Program-made: the position numbers and the translations under genes
The notes under the pieces: generated by a model
Seen by the model: the letters and a program-made list of their open reading frames with translations, nothing else
The model's database searches: none
What the model was told of the DNA's origin: nothing
Shown here: in pieces, positions 35,601 through 43,905 of the stretch
Layout of the letters: each line of letters opens with the position of its first letter
Numbering within the stretch: the first letter of the stretch is position 1
Assembly: GCF_000317695.1 (NCBI RefSeq)
Contig: NC_020157.1
Location: 1-64,000, forward strand
Reading direction: 5' to 3'
DNA from: Anabaena cylindrica PCC 7122
GTDB lineage: Bacteria; Cyanobacteriota; Cyanobacteriia; Cyanobacteriales; Nostocaceae
DNA length: 64,000 nt

Positions 35601-35852
35601 ACGAACTGCGCTGATTCCTGGGGTGCCGTTGATTGAGCTTTCAATTGGTAATGTCACCAGAGACTCTATTTCTTCAGGAGCGAGTCCGGGAGCTTCTGTT
35701 TCAATTTCGACTTGGGGAGGTGCAAAGTTGGGGAAAACATCCAACGGCATTTGCGGGATGGTATTAAATAATATGATTATTGTGGAAATAAGTGCCGCAA
35801 TTACTACTAACCAGCGTCGAGAAATTACCCATTTAGCAACTGTACTAATCAT
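32661..35852 (-). CDS. Heavy-metal efflux RND pump, CzcA/CusA family (RND2)
   Basis: A 1063-residue HME-RND pump, paralogous to RND1 (MPLDVFPNFAPPQVEIETEA; SHRIDEILSGVRSQIAVKIF). The TM4 motif is AIGTAIDDAIVYAENTYRNL. Compared with RND1 it has small hydrophilic insertions at about residues 150-164 (EEEGQKGETSTQNP) and in SSQGGNEGENK. It sits downstream of the adaptor at 36234 on the same strand, separated by 381 bp in which a MITE has landed, so the original adaptor-pump operon is probably still read through from the box at 38068. It is the probable CopA equivalent of a copBA pair; substrate unproven. No outer-membrane channel gene was seen. Confidence 0.87.
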   Translation of the reverse strand: MISTVAKWVISRRWLVVIAALISTIIILFNTIPQMPLDVFPNFAPPQVEIETEAPGLAPEEIESLVTLPIESSINGTPGISAVRSSSSAGLSVVRVVFGWGTDIYQARQLVQERLQQVVSKLPQGIETPKLAPISSPIGTVLKYAFTVEEEGQKGETSTQNPTSKIDLMEVRRIVDWQVTNRLLAVPGVSQVLVYGGDVRQYQVLVDPNKLRAFNVSLQQVSEAVQGANVNAPGGFLISPDKQTLIRGIGRIESLDDLKQSVIFARQGTPVRLGDVAEIQIGGAIKIGDGSLNGKDAVVVMVNKQPLADTPTVTRAIEAAISELEAGLPKGIKVNATFRQADYIDASVENVRSALVEGSIIAALILIPFLMNWRTLSLCLLDFVLTFVFSLQILSWLGLGLNTMTLGGLAIAIGTAIDDAIVYAENTYRNLRQNKHSANPRPVLEVIFEGGQEVRESLLGATLITIVVFSPIFALAGVEGRIFGPMGMTYLVVVMVSSLESLLLSPALCAILLPHGKMPLKEPLIPRIFKRLYYPCLNFAIHSPMIIISVAVAGMIAAMVIFPALGRAFLPEFQESTLVNTLALYPGSSLEATNSAAFVLENKLKDDPRLKYVQLRAGRAPSDPDAAPVNLGHLDIGLSDKGMEKRKETVEWLREEFNKVPGAAANIGGFISHRIDEILSGVRSQIAVKIFGADLEELRQIGQQVESAMSSVSGLVDLQLEPQVPIEQIQIKFDRVAASRYGLTVGQLSELVETALNGKVVSQVLDKQQSFDLIVWLQPEYRNNLQTIENLLVDTSSQGGNEGENKIPLANVAKVVYGTGPNTINRENVSRLIVVSANAKGKDLRSVVNEIKNKVKAQVQLPSGYFIQYGGQFEAEERASQNILIFSAISFVVITVLMYLSVKSIASTAMIMINLPIALVGGVIAVALTGGVVSVASLVGFVTLFGVATRNGLLLVDNYTTKFSSGMSLQEIIITGSMERLNAILMTSFTSALGLVPLVIAVGPGKEVLQPLSIVVLGGLFTSTALTLLVLPALYSKFGKYLLPKRSAVVVENGKVAGVVLEN

Positions 35853-36009
35853 TATCTATTTAGTTGTTAATTGTTATTGGTTGGTTATTAGTTGTTAATT
35901 ATTTCAAATCCCCAAGTTTAGGAGGGATAATTTCAAATTCCGCATTACTAATTTTTTTGGCGTTGCTGATAGCTTGCGTGGCGTAGCCATATTGAAGTAT
36001 GAAGTAATT

Positions 36010-36116
36010 AGGACTTACGCAAAAAAACCTCAAACTATTATTTCTCTGTGTCCTCTGCGGTATGCCTTACGGGAGCCGTAAGGCATACGATATTCCATGA
36101 CTTGTGCGTAAGTCCT
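36010..36116. mobile_element. 107-bp MITE in the adaptor-pump gap
   Basis: Terminal inverted repeats AGGACTTACGCA (36010-36021) and TGCGTAAGTCCT (36105-36116) enclose a nested hairpin: GTATGCCTTACGG (36060-36072), 3-nt loop, exact complement (36076-36088). No coding capacity. Flanking sequence (35853-36009 and 36117-36233) also holds repeat-like phrases such as ctctgcgcctctgcgtgtta. Confidence 0.8.
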
Positions 36117-36233
36117 GATAATAAAAGAATCAAGGATTTCAAACTCCTACTCTCTGCGCCTCTGCGTGTTAGCGTTAGGGGGGCGTAGCCCGATGAATTC
36201 ATATTTTTAATCAGCACCGCAAATTTTTTATTA

Positions 36234-37907
36234 TTAATTAGAATGAGGATGCTTGTCATTTTCCTCAACAGAAGTGGTGGGGGTTGGTTGTTTGTGGTTG
36301 TCGATATAAACCTCGGTTTCATAATTAAAACCGTCACTTACTGGTATTAGACGGGAACGGTTACGACGGTTAGACCAGAAACTACCTGCTACAAAAGCCA
36401 AAGTAGCAAGGGTCACTCCTCCTGCTCCAAATAACCACAGAGGTACTGGTAAGCTGTTAGTCTTAGTGTCCTCTGAATGTGCTTGTTCTTGTTCTTTTCC
36501 TTCTGGTTCGTTGGATTCACCACCACCCTTCAATGATTGTGCATAAAGTTGTGGCGCACGTTGGGTAACGACTGAATCTCCCTCGAATAAACCACTTTTA
36601 ATCTCAATTAAATCTCCAGAGGTTTGTCCTAACTCAACTTCAACAGATTGGAAGGCATTGCCGTTTTGGACATAGATCAATTTCTTATTATTTGCATCCA
36701 CTACAGCAGACTGGGGAATTGCCAAAGTAGCTGTAGATGTCTGGTCGGTTACAACTTCAAATTCGGCAAACATTCCAGGTTTAAGCTGCCCTCTAGCATT
36801 ATTGACTTCGGCTTGTACTGGTACTACTCGCGTTTCTCCTTCTACCACTGAGCCAATTCGTGTAATCCTTCCTGTAAAGGTTTGATTAGGTACACTAGCA
36901 ACTTTCATCCTGACCTGTTGACCTGTCCTCACTTTATCTAAATCTTTTTCATAAATATTTGCTGTGGCAAAAACCCGACTATCATTCACAATCGTCATTA
37001 ATTTACCACCCGCGTCCTGAAATGATTGACCGATAGTAACTTCCCTGTCAGTAACCTTACCGGAAATTGGAGCAGTTACTATTATTAGTCCCTTAGCATT
37101 AGCGCGGTTTCCTAGTTGTAGCAGCCGCGTTTCATAAATAGCGCTGCTGCGATTAATATTGGATTTTGCTAGTTGAACTGATACTTGAGCGCGTTTGAGT
37201 TGATTTTCAGCCTGGATAACATCGCGGTGACTATTAGCTGTGGTTAGTTTAGCTTTAGCTTCTGCAAGTTGGGTTTGAGATTCAAGGGCGTTACGACGTG
37301 CCAAAGCACCTTCAGTTGCTAACACTTGATCTTTCTGATACTTTTCTTGAGCAAATGCTACTTGGCTTTGGGCTTGGGCGATTTCGGCGGCGGCTATTTG
37401 TTGATAGCGATCATAATTTTGTTGAGCCAGCCTCAAGTCAGCTTGAGCTTGTTGTAAATCAGCTTGACCTTGTGCTAATTTGTCCTGAGATTCCACGCGC
37501 AATGTCACTAAACCTGGACTGGTTACAACGGCGACAGGTTGACCTTTCTTTACTGATGCACCGGGTTCCACCAATAGTTCAACTACTTTTACCCCTTCAA
37601 TTGGGGTTGTGACTTCCACTTTCTGGCTAGGTAAGATTTCAATTTGTCCAGTGGTTTTAATGCCGACGGCTAATCGTTGGCGCTGCACTGGTTCGACCTT
37701 AACTCCTAGCAGTTTTGCGGTTTCGGTATCAACTTCGACAGAACCAGTTGTTTTGCTTTCACCACCCTGAAATGAACTTGCACCAGTATGGTCGTGTCCA
37801 GCACCAGCCAAAACAGTAGTAGGAGTATTTAGTAGTAACAAACTCAACATTGTCAACGAAATATAACGCAGTGGCGCAGAACATTGAAACAAATTAGAGA
37901 TTCCCAT
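36234..37907 (-). CDS. RND efflux periplasmic adaptor (CusB/CzcB/CopB-like)
   Basis: A 557-residue membrane-fusion protein with a signal peptide (about 1-35, exposing GAGHDHTG), a first lipoyl half (TGQIEILPSQKVEVTTPIEG; VEPGASVKKGQPVAVV), a long alpha-hairpin coiled coil (about 130-265, Gln/Ala-rich), a second lipoyl half (APISGKVTDREVTIGQSF), and beta-barrel and membrane-proximal domains. Oddly, it ends with an extra TM (about 487-505) and a basic/His-containing cytoplasmic tail, so it is anchored at its C-terminus. It couples the RND pump to the outer membrane. First gene of the RND2 operon, with a regulon box 161 bp upstream. Confidence 0.87.
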   Translation of the reverse strand: MGISNLFQCSAPLRYISLTMLSLLLLNTPTTVLAGAGHDHTGASSFQGGESKTTGSVEVDTETAKLLGVKVEPVQRQRLAVGIKTTGQIEILPSQKVEVTTPIEGVKVVELLVEPGASVKKGQPVAVVTSPGLVTLRVESQDKLAQGQADLQQAQADLRLAQQNYDRYQQIAAAEIAQAQSQVAFAQEKYQKDQVLATEGALARRNALESQTQLAEAKAKLTTANSHRDVIQAENQLKRAQVSVQLAKSNINRSSAIYETRLLQLGNRANAKGLIIVTAPISGKVTDREVTIGQSFQDAGGKLMTIVNDSRVFATANIYEKDLDKVRTGQQVRMKVASVPNQTFTGRITRIGSVVEGETRVVPVQAEVNNARGQLKPGMFAEFEVVTDQTSTATLAIPQSAVVDANNKKLIYVQNGNAFQSVEVELGQTSGDLIEIKSGLFEGDSVVTQRAPQLYAQSLKGGGESNEPEGKEQEQAHSEDTKTNSLPVPLWLFGAGGVTLATLAFVAGSFWSNRRNRSRLIPVSDGFNYETEVYIDNHKQPTPTTSVEENDKHPHSN

Positions 37908-38067
37908 CGCTTGTTGTATCCTAAGTTAGTGAGAAAGCAGAATCGCCTTTGGATGTTGGCATTTAATGTGCAAATTTGGACTAAAGCTTTTTTTAGCTAG
38001 TTACATTGCTTTCGTGAGAAGTTTAAGGAGTTTTAATAGTACTCTTCTTCTAGTGTTTCATATCAAC

Positions 38068-38085
38068 ATGAAATTTGGGTGAAAT
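38068..38085 (-). promoter_or_regulatory. TTTCAT-N5-TTTCAT box upstream of the RND adaptor
   Basis: Minus-strand ATTTCACCCAAATTTCAT, 11-bp period. The remaining 37908-38532 gap is AT-rich and shows no gene. Confidence 0.7.
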
Positions 38086-38532
38086 TTTTAGTGGCGATTG
38101 TTATTAGGAACAACTATTGTATTTAGGCTATATTCATGGTTTTCACAAAATTTAGTTACTTTGCTCAAACTAGGCTTCTAATCACCTAGTTTAAAGTAAT
38201 CTAGTAATCTATCTCTTGAATCTTCCCTTACTAGGGCTACCACTATACAGTTTTTGAGTTTGTTTATTTTTCATTGATTTTCACATCTTTATCCTTACTA
38301 ATAATCATTGAAGTGATGCTGCGGTATGATTACAATAGGTAACTGTGGTTAATTTGTAGAGTTAGATACAGTTATCAAACTAATTTTTTATAATCTTAAT
38401 CAATCTTTCCAAGTTCTTGACTTTTTATATTTAAAGTAAAACTGTAGCAACTCAAAAACAGGTGTGAATAACACAAATAATCATAATTATTTTGGATTGC
38501 TCAACAAACAAAAATTATGGAGATTGACACAC

Positions 38533-39075
38533 ATGAAAACTTCAACAAAAATCGCTTTAGCAACTGCTTTAATGAGTATTTTAGGTGTTGGTGCAGTGGT
38601 AAAAACCGTAAGTGCCTCCCCTTTTCAAAACAGTATACAAGTAGCTCAGACTAGTGACGGAGATGGCGAAGCTAATGACGCTACAGAAGCTCCTGAAATT
38701 AAGAATAATGGTGTTCATAACACTAAAATAGCTCAAGCAAGTGACGGTGAAACTAATGATGATCAACAAGAACAGCAAGAGGACAAAAAATTACAAGCTT
38801 TAGCTAAAATTACAGCAGAACAAGCTAAACAAGCTGCTGAAACCTCTGTCGGTACTAAAGCTAGTAGTGTAAAACTCGAAAATGAGGATGGTAACTTAGT
38901 TTATGCTGTAGAAATTGCTCAGAAAGAAGTGAAAGTTGACGCTGGTAATGGTAAGGTTCTCTACACTGAGAATGCTAACCAGGAAAGTGATGAAAATGAA
39001 GCTTCTCGTCCCAAGAGTAGCATTCAAGTTACAGAGAATAATAACGAACAGGAAACAAATGAAGGCAGTAAATAG
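38533..39075 (+). CDS. Secreted PepSY-domain protein
   Basis: A 180-residue exported protein. ATG 38533 is chosen because it begins a clean signal peptide (MKTSTKIALATALMSILGVG, ending VSASP); the frame extends 23 codons further up without support. Two acidic linkers repeat the phrase AQxSDGE with Asn/Asp runs. The C-terminal PepSY domain is ITAEQAKQAAETSVGTKASS then VYAVEIAQKEVKVDAGNGKV. PepSY proteins inhibit proteases or bind ligands in the envelope. It precedes a DUF2127 gene and a convergent two-component system, a grouping often seen with PepSY genes; a signal-input role is possible. Confidence 0.8.
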   Translation: MKTSTKIALATALMSILGVGAVVKTVSASPFQNSIQVAQTSDGDGEANDATEAPEIKNNGVHNTKIAQASDGETNDDQQEQQEDKKLQALAKITAEQAKQAAETSVGTKASSVKLENEDGNLVYAVEIAQKEVKVDAGNGKVLYTENANQESDENEASRPKSSIQVTENNNEQETNEGSK

Positions 39076-39126
39076 AGCAATTTATCACTAGTTTTAAGTG
39101 ATGTTTAGATATAAATAACTAAATTC

Positions 39127-39159
39127 GAGATTGTTGAATGATCTATTTTCAACAATCTC
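39127..39159 (+). terminator. Hairpin terminator after the PepSY gene
   Basis: GAGATTGTTGAA (39127-39138), 9-nt loop, exact complement (39148-39159), then CTTTATTTAT. Confidence 0.75.
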
Positions 39160-39207
39160 CTTTATTTATATTCCTCAAACGATGGAGTAACAAGTAAGGA
39201 AAGTTAA

Positions 39208-39651
39208 ATGATTAAGAAGCATCCTCCAGGATTAATAGCAATTGTTATTTATAAAGGCTTTGTTGCTTTACTGCTTACAGCTACATCTATTGTTCTACTG
39301 TTAGCTTTAAAAAAACATGATACTCTTGTGGTCTTTTCCGAATCTTACATACTGGAAGGGAAACGCGAAGTTATTGAGTGGTTACTGGAAAAAATTATTA
39401 ATATCAAACCACAAACTTTAAAATTTAGTGGAATTGCCACTGCAATATATGCAGTTGTCACAGCTATTGAAGCTATCGGTTTATGGTATGAAAAAACTTG
39501 GGCAAAGATATTAGTGATTGGATTAGTTGGTATTAGTATACCTCCCGAAATCTATGAGTTAATTAAAGGGGTAACGATTTTCAAATTTTTAGTCTTTATA
39601 GTTAATCTAGCTGTACTATCGTACTTGGTTAAACACTTTTATAAACATTAA
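39208..39651 (+). CDS. DUF2127 membrane protein
   Basis: A 147-residue protein with three to four TMs and the DUF2127 pattern: GLIAIVIYKGFVALLLT at the N-terminus, FSGIATAIYAVVTAIEAIGL with LWYEKTWAK (about 75-100), and IPPEIYELIKG. Function is unknown. Its stop codon overlaps the stop codon of the convergent histidine kinase by 4 bp. Preceded by a terminator, so it has its own promoter. Confidence 0.8.
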   Translation: MIKKHPPGLIAIVIYKGFVALLLTATSIVLLLALKKHDTLVVFSESYILEGKREVIEWLLEKIINIKPQTLKFSGIATAIYAVVTAIEAIGLWYEKTWAKILVIGLVGISIPPEIYELIKGVTIFKFLVFIVNLAVLSYLVKHFYKH

Positions 39652-40892
39652 TTAAGAGAACTTGCTGGTAAACGCACTGTAAAACAACTTCCAATTCCCA
39701 ATTGACTTGTGACGTTAATTAATCCACCGTGATTTTGAGCAATAGCTTGAGCAATAGCCAACCCTAAACCAGAACCACCAGAATTATAAGAACGTGATTT
39801 ATCTGCTCGCCAAAAACGTTCAAAAATATTTCCTAAATCTTTTGGTGCAATTCCTACACCTGTATCTTGAACATTAACTACTATATCTGAAGCAGAACGA
39901 TTAGCTGTGATTTCTACTATCCCTTCTGACGGTGTGTAATGTATAGCATTTTGAATTAAATTAGTAAATAATCGTGTTATTTGATTTGTATCACCTAATA
40001 AATAAAGCTTTTCAGTTAATTGGTTTTTCAGATTAATTTGTTTAGCGATCGCTTGCGGTTGATATAGTTGTACTAAGTTATTTAAAACTGAACTGAGATT
40101 AACAGTTTCTTTACTCCGGCTAGGAAGATTATCTTGACGAGCTAAAAATAGTAAGTCTTCTGTAAGTCGAGTCATTTGATTAGTAGCACTAGAAATAGCT
40201 TGAAATTTTTCTGCATCAGTTTCTCGTATTCCTTCTGGATACTTTAGTGCTACCCCTGCATTACTTTTAATCGCCATTAAAGGACTGCGGAGTTCATGGG
40301 AAGCATCAGCAGTAAACTGTTTTAACCGTTCAAAGCTTTCTTCAATTGGTTGCATCGCTTGACGAGTCAGCCAAACTCCACCAACACTACTAATAATCAA
40401 AGCTACAACTATTCCACCACCTAGTCCCAAATCTAATTTATTTAAAGTTTCATCAAATTCTTCTAAAGATTGACTGGCTCTTACATACCCAATGAATTGT
40501 TTATCGTCACTACTAATAATTGGTAAAGTGACAGACTGGACACGATTTTTACCAACTGTATTAATTTGTTCTCCTTCTATTACATGAACAGGTAAACTTA
40601 AAATATCTTGTCCCTGTTTTTCGATTAGATTACCTTTAGTATCAAACCAGTTTAATCCTTGATGATTTTCAAATAATTTATCTTGAGGTAAGTCATTTTC
40701 AATTTTAATTCTCCCGTTATCAAACTCTGCATTAGCAGCAGCAACTTGTGCTAATGCAGCAAGTTTCTCTGTTTGTTGTTTATGGAGGCTATGGGTAAAG
40801 ACAATCCGAACAGCAACTGCAAATCCACCTAAGATTAGTGACAATACGATTAAATAAGACAACAGTAAACGACGGCGAATTTTTTCAAACAT
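39648..40892 (-). CDS. Sensor histidine kinase (third two-component system)
   Basis: A 414-residue kinase of a different lineage from the RppB pair. TM1 is about 11-31, a periplasmic domain (about 35-155) has no Cys pair, and TM2 is about 157-175. H-box His199 is in DASHELRSPL, followed by an N-box (NLIQNAIHYTP), DTGVGI and GGSGLGLAIA. It lies 15 bp after the cognate regulator. The sensed signal is unknown. No TTTCAT box occurs near this operon, so it seems outside the metal regulon. Confidence 0.87.
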   Translation of the reverse strand: MFEKIRRRLLLSYLIVLSLILGGFAVAVRIVFTHSLHKQQTEKLAALAQVAAANAEFDNGRIKIENDLPQDKLFENHQGLNWFDTKGNLIEKQGQDILSLPVHVIEGEQINTVGKNRVQSVTLPIISSDDKQFIGYVRASQSLEEFDETLNKLDLGLGGGIVVALIISSVGGVWLTRQAMQPIEESFERLKQFTADASHELRSPLMAIKSNAGVALKYPEGIRETDAEKFQAISSATNQMTRLTEDLLFLARQDNLPSRSKETVNLSSVLNNLVQLYQPQAIAKQINLKNQLTEKLYLLGDTNQITRLFTNLIQNAIHYTPSEGIVEITANRSASDIVVNVQDTGVGIAPKDLGNIFERFWRADKSRSYNSGGSGLGLAIAQAIAQNHGGLINVTSQLGIGSCFTVRLPASSLN

Positions 40893-40907
40893 AAGCTAAA
40901 TTTGCCT

Positions 40908-41582
40908 TCACTTAGGACACAGACGATAACCAACACCGTAGACAGTTTCGATAAAATCTTCTGAACTTCCTACTGCTCTGAGTTTCTTTCTTAAATTTGT
41001 AATGTGAGTTTTAACGGTTTCCTCTCCAGATAATTTATCAAACTCCCACAATTTATCTAAAATTGCCGAGCGAGTCAAAATTTGAGTAGGATTTTTCAAA
41101 AAACATTCCAATATCATGTATTCTTTATGTGTTAATGATAAAGGCTTATCTGCATAGGTGACATGACAATTACTAGGATCTAGTTGTAGCTCACCATGAA
41201 TTAAAATTAATTGGCGAGTTTCTGGACTCCTTCGAGATAAAGCTCGAATTCGTGCTGCTAATTCTTCTAGTTCAAATGGTTTAACTAAATAATCATCTGC
41301 ACCAGCATCAAGTCCAATTATTTTATCTGGGGTTGTATCTCGTGCTGTCAACATCAAAATAAAAGCGTTACAATTAGAAGCACGTAGCCGTTTACAGAGA
41401 GTGATTCCATCTAAGCGCGGCAACATTAAATCTAATAAAATTAAATCATAATTACCTGCTTGGGCGTATTCCCAACCTTCAATTCCATCACCAGCAATAT
41501 CAACAGCATGATGCTGATGTTTTAAATCTTCGGCTAAGGGTTTAGCAATGCGATCGTCATCTTCAACTATTAAAATTCTCAT
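40908..41582 (-). CDS. OmpR-family response regulator (third two-component system)
   Basis: A 224-residue regulator with phosphoacceptor Asp51 (LILLDLMLPRLDG), switch Lys in YLVKPFE and winged helix SLTHKEYMILECFLKNPTQI with recognition region ETVKTHITNLRKKL. That recognition helix differs completely from the VVAAQIRLLRRKL of the two RppA copies, so it should bind other sites. It forms an operon with the kinase downstream; the COG4705-like gene at 41642 lies 60 bp upstream on the same strand and may belong to the same unit. Confidence 0.88.
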   Translation of the reverse strand: MRILIVEDDDRIAKPLAEDLKHQHHAVDIAGDGIEGWEYAQAGNYDLILLDLMLPRLDGITLCKRLRASNCNAFILMLTARDTTPDKIIGLDAGADDYLVKPFELEELAARIRALSRRSPETRQLILIHGELQLDPSNCHVTYADKPLSLTHKEYMILECFLKNPTQILTRSAILDKLWEFDKLSGEETVKTHITNLRKKLRAVGSSEDFIETVYGVGYRLCPK

Positions 41583-41641
41583 ATTTCTGTACTATTTATT
41601 TTGTATTTAACAAAAAATAGTCATCTATCTGCTTAAACGCA

Positions 41642-42385
41642 TCACTCAATTGGGTAACGCACTTTTTTCTCCTTTCGCACGGAAAAGAATAGGACAATCG
41701 CCAGCAGGATAAAGGCGATCGCTGAAGCATAGCCCCTTGGCAGTGATAAACCGCCATTTTTTATCGGTTTGGTAAGAAAATCCCCGAAGGTAGCTCCGAA
41801 GGGTCGCGTGAAGATGAATGCAAGCCAGAATAGGAGAACATCGCTCAACTTTGTTATGTAGTGAAGGGCAATGACAACACCAATGACGCTGGCTGTTACC
41901 AATGCGCCCTGGATATAGCTCAGTCCTAAGTTGCTTGTCAGAAAATCACCAAAGGCTGTTCCCAAACTGTTGGAGAACACAATCGCCAGCCAATACGTTG
42001 TCTCTGCGTCTTTCCTCACGATTGGATAAACACTCAAATCTCGATCCCGGTAATACCAGATGGCAAGAACGCTCAAGAGACAGGCTACTAGGATCAGCGA
42101 TCCCATTGCGTAGCCTAGCCCAAGCGATCGATCCATCAGGTCTGAAACTTCAGTTCCGGCTGTGGTTGTCGCAATGATGGCCAACCAGTAAAGGGCTGGA
42201 CGATATCTGTCGGATTGAATTTGAAAAAACAGGAGAATAGCTAGAATGGCAAAAGTTATGGCAAAGGCTACGTAATACCCCAGCCCAAGAGACATTGAGA
42301 TGAAGTCACCTGCCGTCTCGCCCAGCGTCGTGGCAATGATCTTCATAATCCAAAAGAAAATTGTGACTTTTGCAACTTTGTTCAT
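41642..42385 (-). CDS. COG4705-type membrane-anchored protein with four internal repeats
   Basis: A 247-residue integral membrane protein. ATG 42385 has AGGAG 5 bases upstream; a longer frame to 42532 lacks one. Four repeats each carry a Gly-x-x-x-(G/S)-Asp motif at a membrane edge (GETAGDFISMSLGLGY, GTEVSDLMDRSLGLGY, GTAFGDFLTSNLGLSY, GATFGDFLT) followed by hydrophobic helices. Function is unknown; the repeated acidic residues recall a transporter or ion-binding core. Related genes often sit beside two-component systems. Confidence 0.75.
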   Translation of the reverse strand: MNKVAKVTIFFWIMKIIATTLGETAGDFISMSLGLGYYVAFAITFAILAILLFFQIQSDRYRPALYWLAIIATTTAGTEVSDLMDRSLGLGYAMGSLILVACLLSVLAIWYYRDRDLSVYPIVRKDAETTYWLAIVFSNSLGTAFGDFLTSNLGLSYIQGALVTASVIGVVIALHYITKLSDVLLFWLAFIFTRPFGATFGDFLTKPIKNGGLSLPRGYASAIAFILLAIVLFFSVRKEKKVRYPIE

Positions 42386-42709
42386 TATTGCTCCTATTTG
42401 CTGCTGGACTACCAACACGTTATCTGAACTTGCAGATTCATCGTAGAGAGAAAAAGTCAAGAACTTGGAAAGATATGGCTGGCAATGAAGATTTTTACTC
42501 TCTACCCACTGATTTCCGTCTTCTGTCTTCAAATACCAGCAGTAATGCGATTCCTACGGAGCGCTTCGCTATCGCACTCAAAGCGAAAATACTTCCAGCG
42601 ATGAAAGTTGCTTTTGGACTGATTGTTTGCCACAAAACACCTCCTAACGTTCATTGGTTTGAGGAGATGATTGGATGATTTCTGTTGTTCATACTAAATT
42701 TTTCTGATA

Positions 42710-43822
42710 CTACGGACGAGTGAGATAGCAGTGGCAATCTGGCTTTTCAATAAATGTTTCAACCAATGCGTTTAACGTCATCGCAGCTAAAAGTCCACCA
42801 CCGAGACTGCCTTGAATCGTGATGTAAGGAATTTGTGTTTCCATTAATCGTCGCTTTGCTGCTGGGGCATGACTAAATCCGATCGGCATTCCAATTACAA
42901 AAGCTGGTTGAACTTGCTGCTGCTCAATCAACTTACAGGCACTCAGGAGTACCGAAGGGGCGTATCCAATCACGAGTACACACCCCTTTGGAATTTGTTG
43001 TAGTCGTTCCTGCCAGAGGTGATGATCCCAAAAAGCCTGTTCTGCCTCACTTGCCCCTGTGATGTGAGGGTCATCAATCAGTGCTTCAACGGAACATCCT
43101 AAATGAGCCAACCGCGTGTGATCGAGCATGGCAGCTACGGCAGGTACATCTGTCACTACCGAACACCCGAATTTGAGAGCATCCCATACAGCAGCGATCG
43201 CATCTCGACTCAACCGAACGAAATTGACTAAGCTGACATCTCCACACGCCAGCACAAGTTGATGCAACAGATGCACCGTGATTTCAGAATAATGAGATAA
43301 ATCGGGGAGTAGCCGCTGCAAAGATTCTTGAAACGCTTCGGGGTGCGTGGTTGTCTCCGCATCTAGGTTTATCCAAAGTTGATCTAGCTTCCCCAACCCC
43401 TCCTGAGTATCAACTTCCAATTGCTTTAGTTGTGCCAGAGCTTCGGCTTGTGTGATTTGACAATTGCGATCTTGCCCCAGTAATCCCTCCAATGCGGATG
43501 CGGTTTGGCGCAACCGGGTAATCTGCTGAATAACGGAACGATATTGCTGCTGCAATTTAGCCATCAAATTCGGATCAATCGTTTCCTCTGAATGGCTGTC
43601 TAATAGCTGGTGAATGTGGGACAACTGAAACCCTTGTTGTTTCAGTGCTATTACCCGTTGCAGTCGTTGTACATCTTGTTGGGTATAAAGGCGGTAGTTG
43701 CCTTCTGAGCGTTGTACGGGTGGTAGCAAGCCTAGCGTATGATAGTGCCGCACCATCCGAGGGGTAACGCCACCCCCAACCGCATCCGTCAGTTCTTTAA
43801 TCGTCAGGTGTTCAATTTTCAT
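42710..43822 (-). CDS. coaR: CoaR, cobalt-responsive MerR regulator fused to a precorrin-isomerase-like domain
   Basis: A 370-residue regulator. The N-terminal MerR HTH (about 6-75) is LTIKELTDAVGGGVTPRMVR then HYHTLGLLPPVQRSEGNYRL, followed by a dimerisation coil. A CbiC/CobH-like domain (about 170-355) contains the Cys-x-Val-Val-Thr-Asp-Val-x-Ala-Val pattern, VLVIGYAPSVLLSACKLI and PAFVIGMPIGFSHAPAAKRR. It ends in Cys-His-Cys (DCHCYL), the motif needed for cobalt response in Synechocystis CoaR. It is transcribed divergently from coaT over an 83-bp shared region with the operator (43844-43875). It should activate coaT when Co2+ is high. Confidence 0.93.
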   Translation of the reverse strand: MKIEHLTIKELTDAVGGGVTPRMVRHYHTLGLLPPVQRSEGNYRLYTQQDVQRLQRVIALKQQGFQLSHIHQLLDSHSEETIDPNLMAKLQQQYRSVIQQITRLRQTASALEGLLGQDRNCQITQAEALAQLKQLEVDTQEGLGKLDQLWINLDAETTTHPEAFQESLQRLLPDLSHYSEITVHLLHQLVLACGDVSLVNFVRLSRDAIAAVWDALKFGCSVVTDVPAVAAMLDHTRLAHLGCSVEALIDDPHITGASEAEQAFWDHHLWQERLQQIPKGCVLVIGYAPSVLLSACKLIEQQQVQPAFVIGMPIGFSHAPAAKRRLMETQIPYITIQGSLGGGLLAAMTLNALVETFIEKPDCHCYLTRP

Positions 43823-43843
43823 ACCCTCAGTTTACTCGAAACA

Positions 43844-43875
43844 TTGACATTGACATTAATGTCAATGTGTAAGGT
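43844..43875 (+). promoter_or_regulatory. CoaR operator and coaT promoter
   Basis: TTGACA (43844-43849) and TAAGGT (43870-43875) are separated by 20 bp. A perfect 22-bp palindrome (43847-43868; half-site ACATTGACATT) sits between and over them. The stretched spacer with a centred dyad is the classic MerR-family activation layout and agrees with the described coaT promoter. Confidence 0.88.
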
Positions 43876-43905
43876 GGAAGGATATCAATTTGGACATTTT
43901 TACAA

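Noticed and set aside
39648..42385. Third two-component system as part of the TTTCAT regulon
   Set aside because: No direct repeat was found in its upstream regions and its regulator has a different recognition helix.
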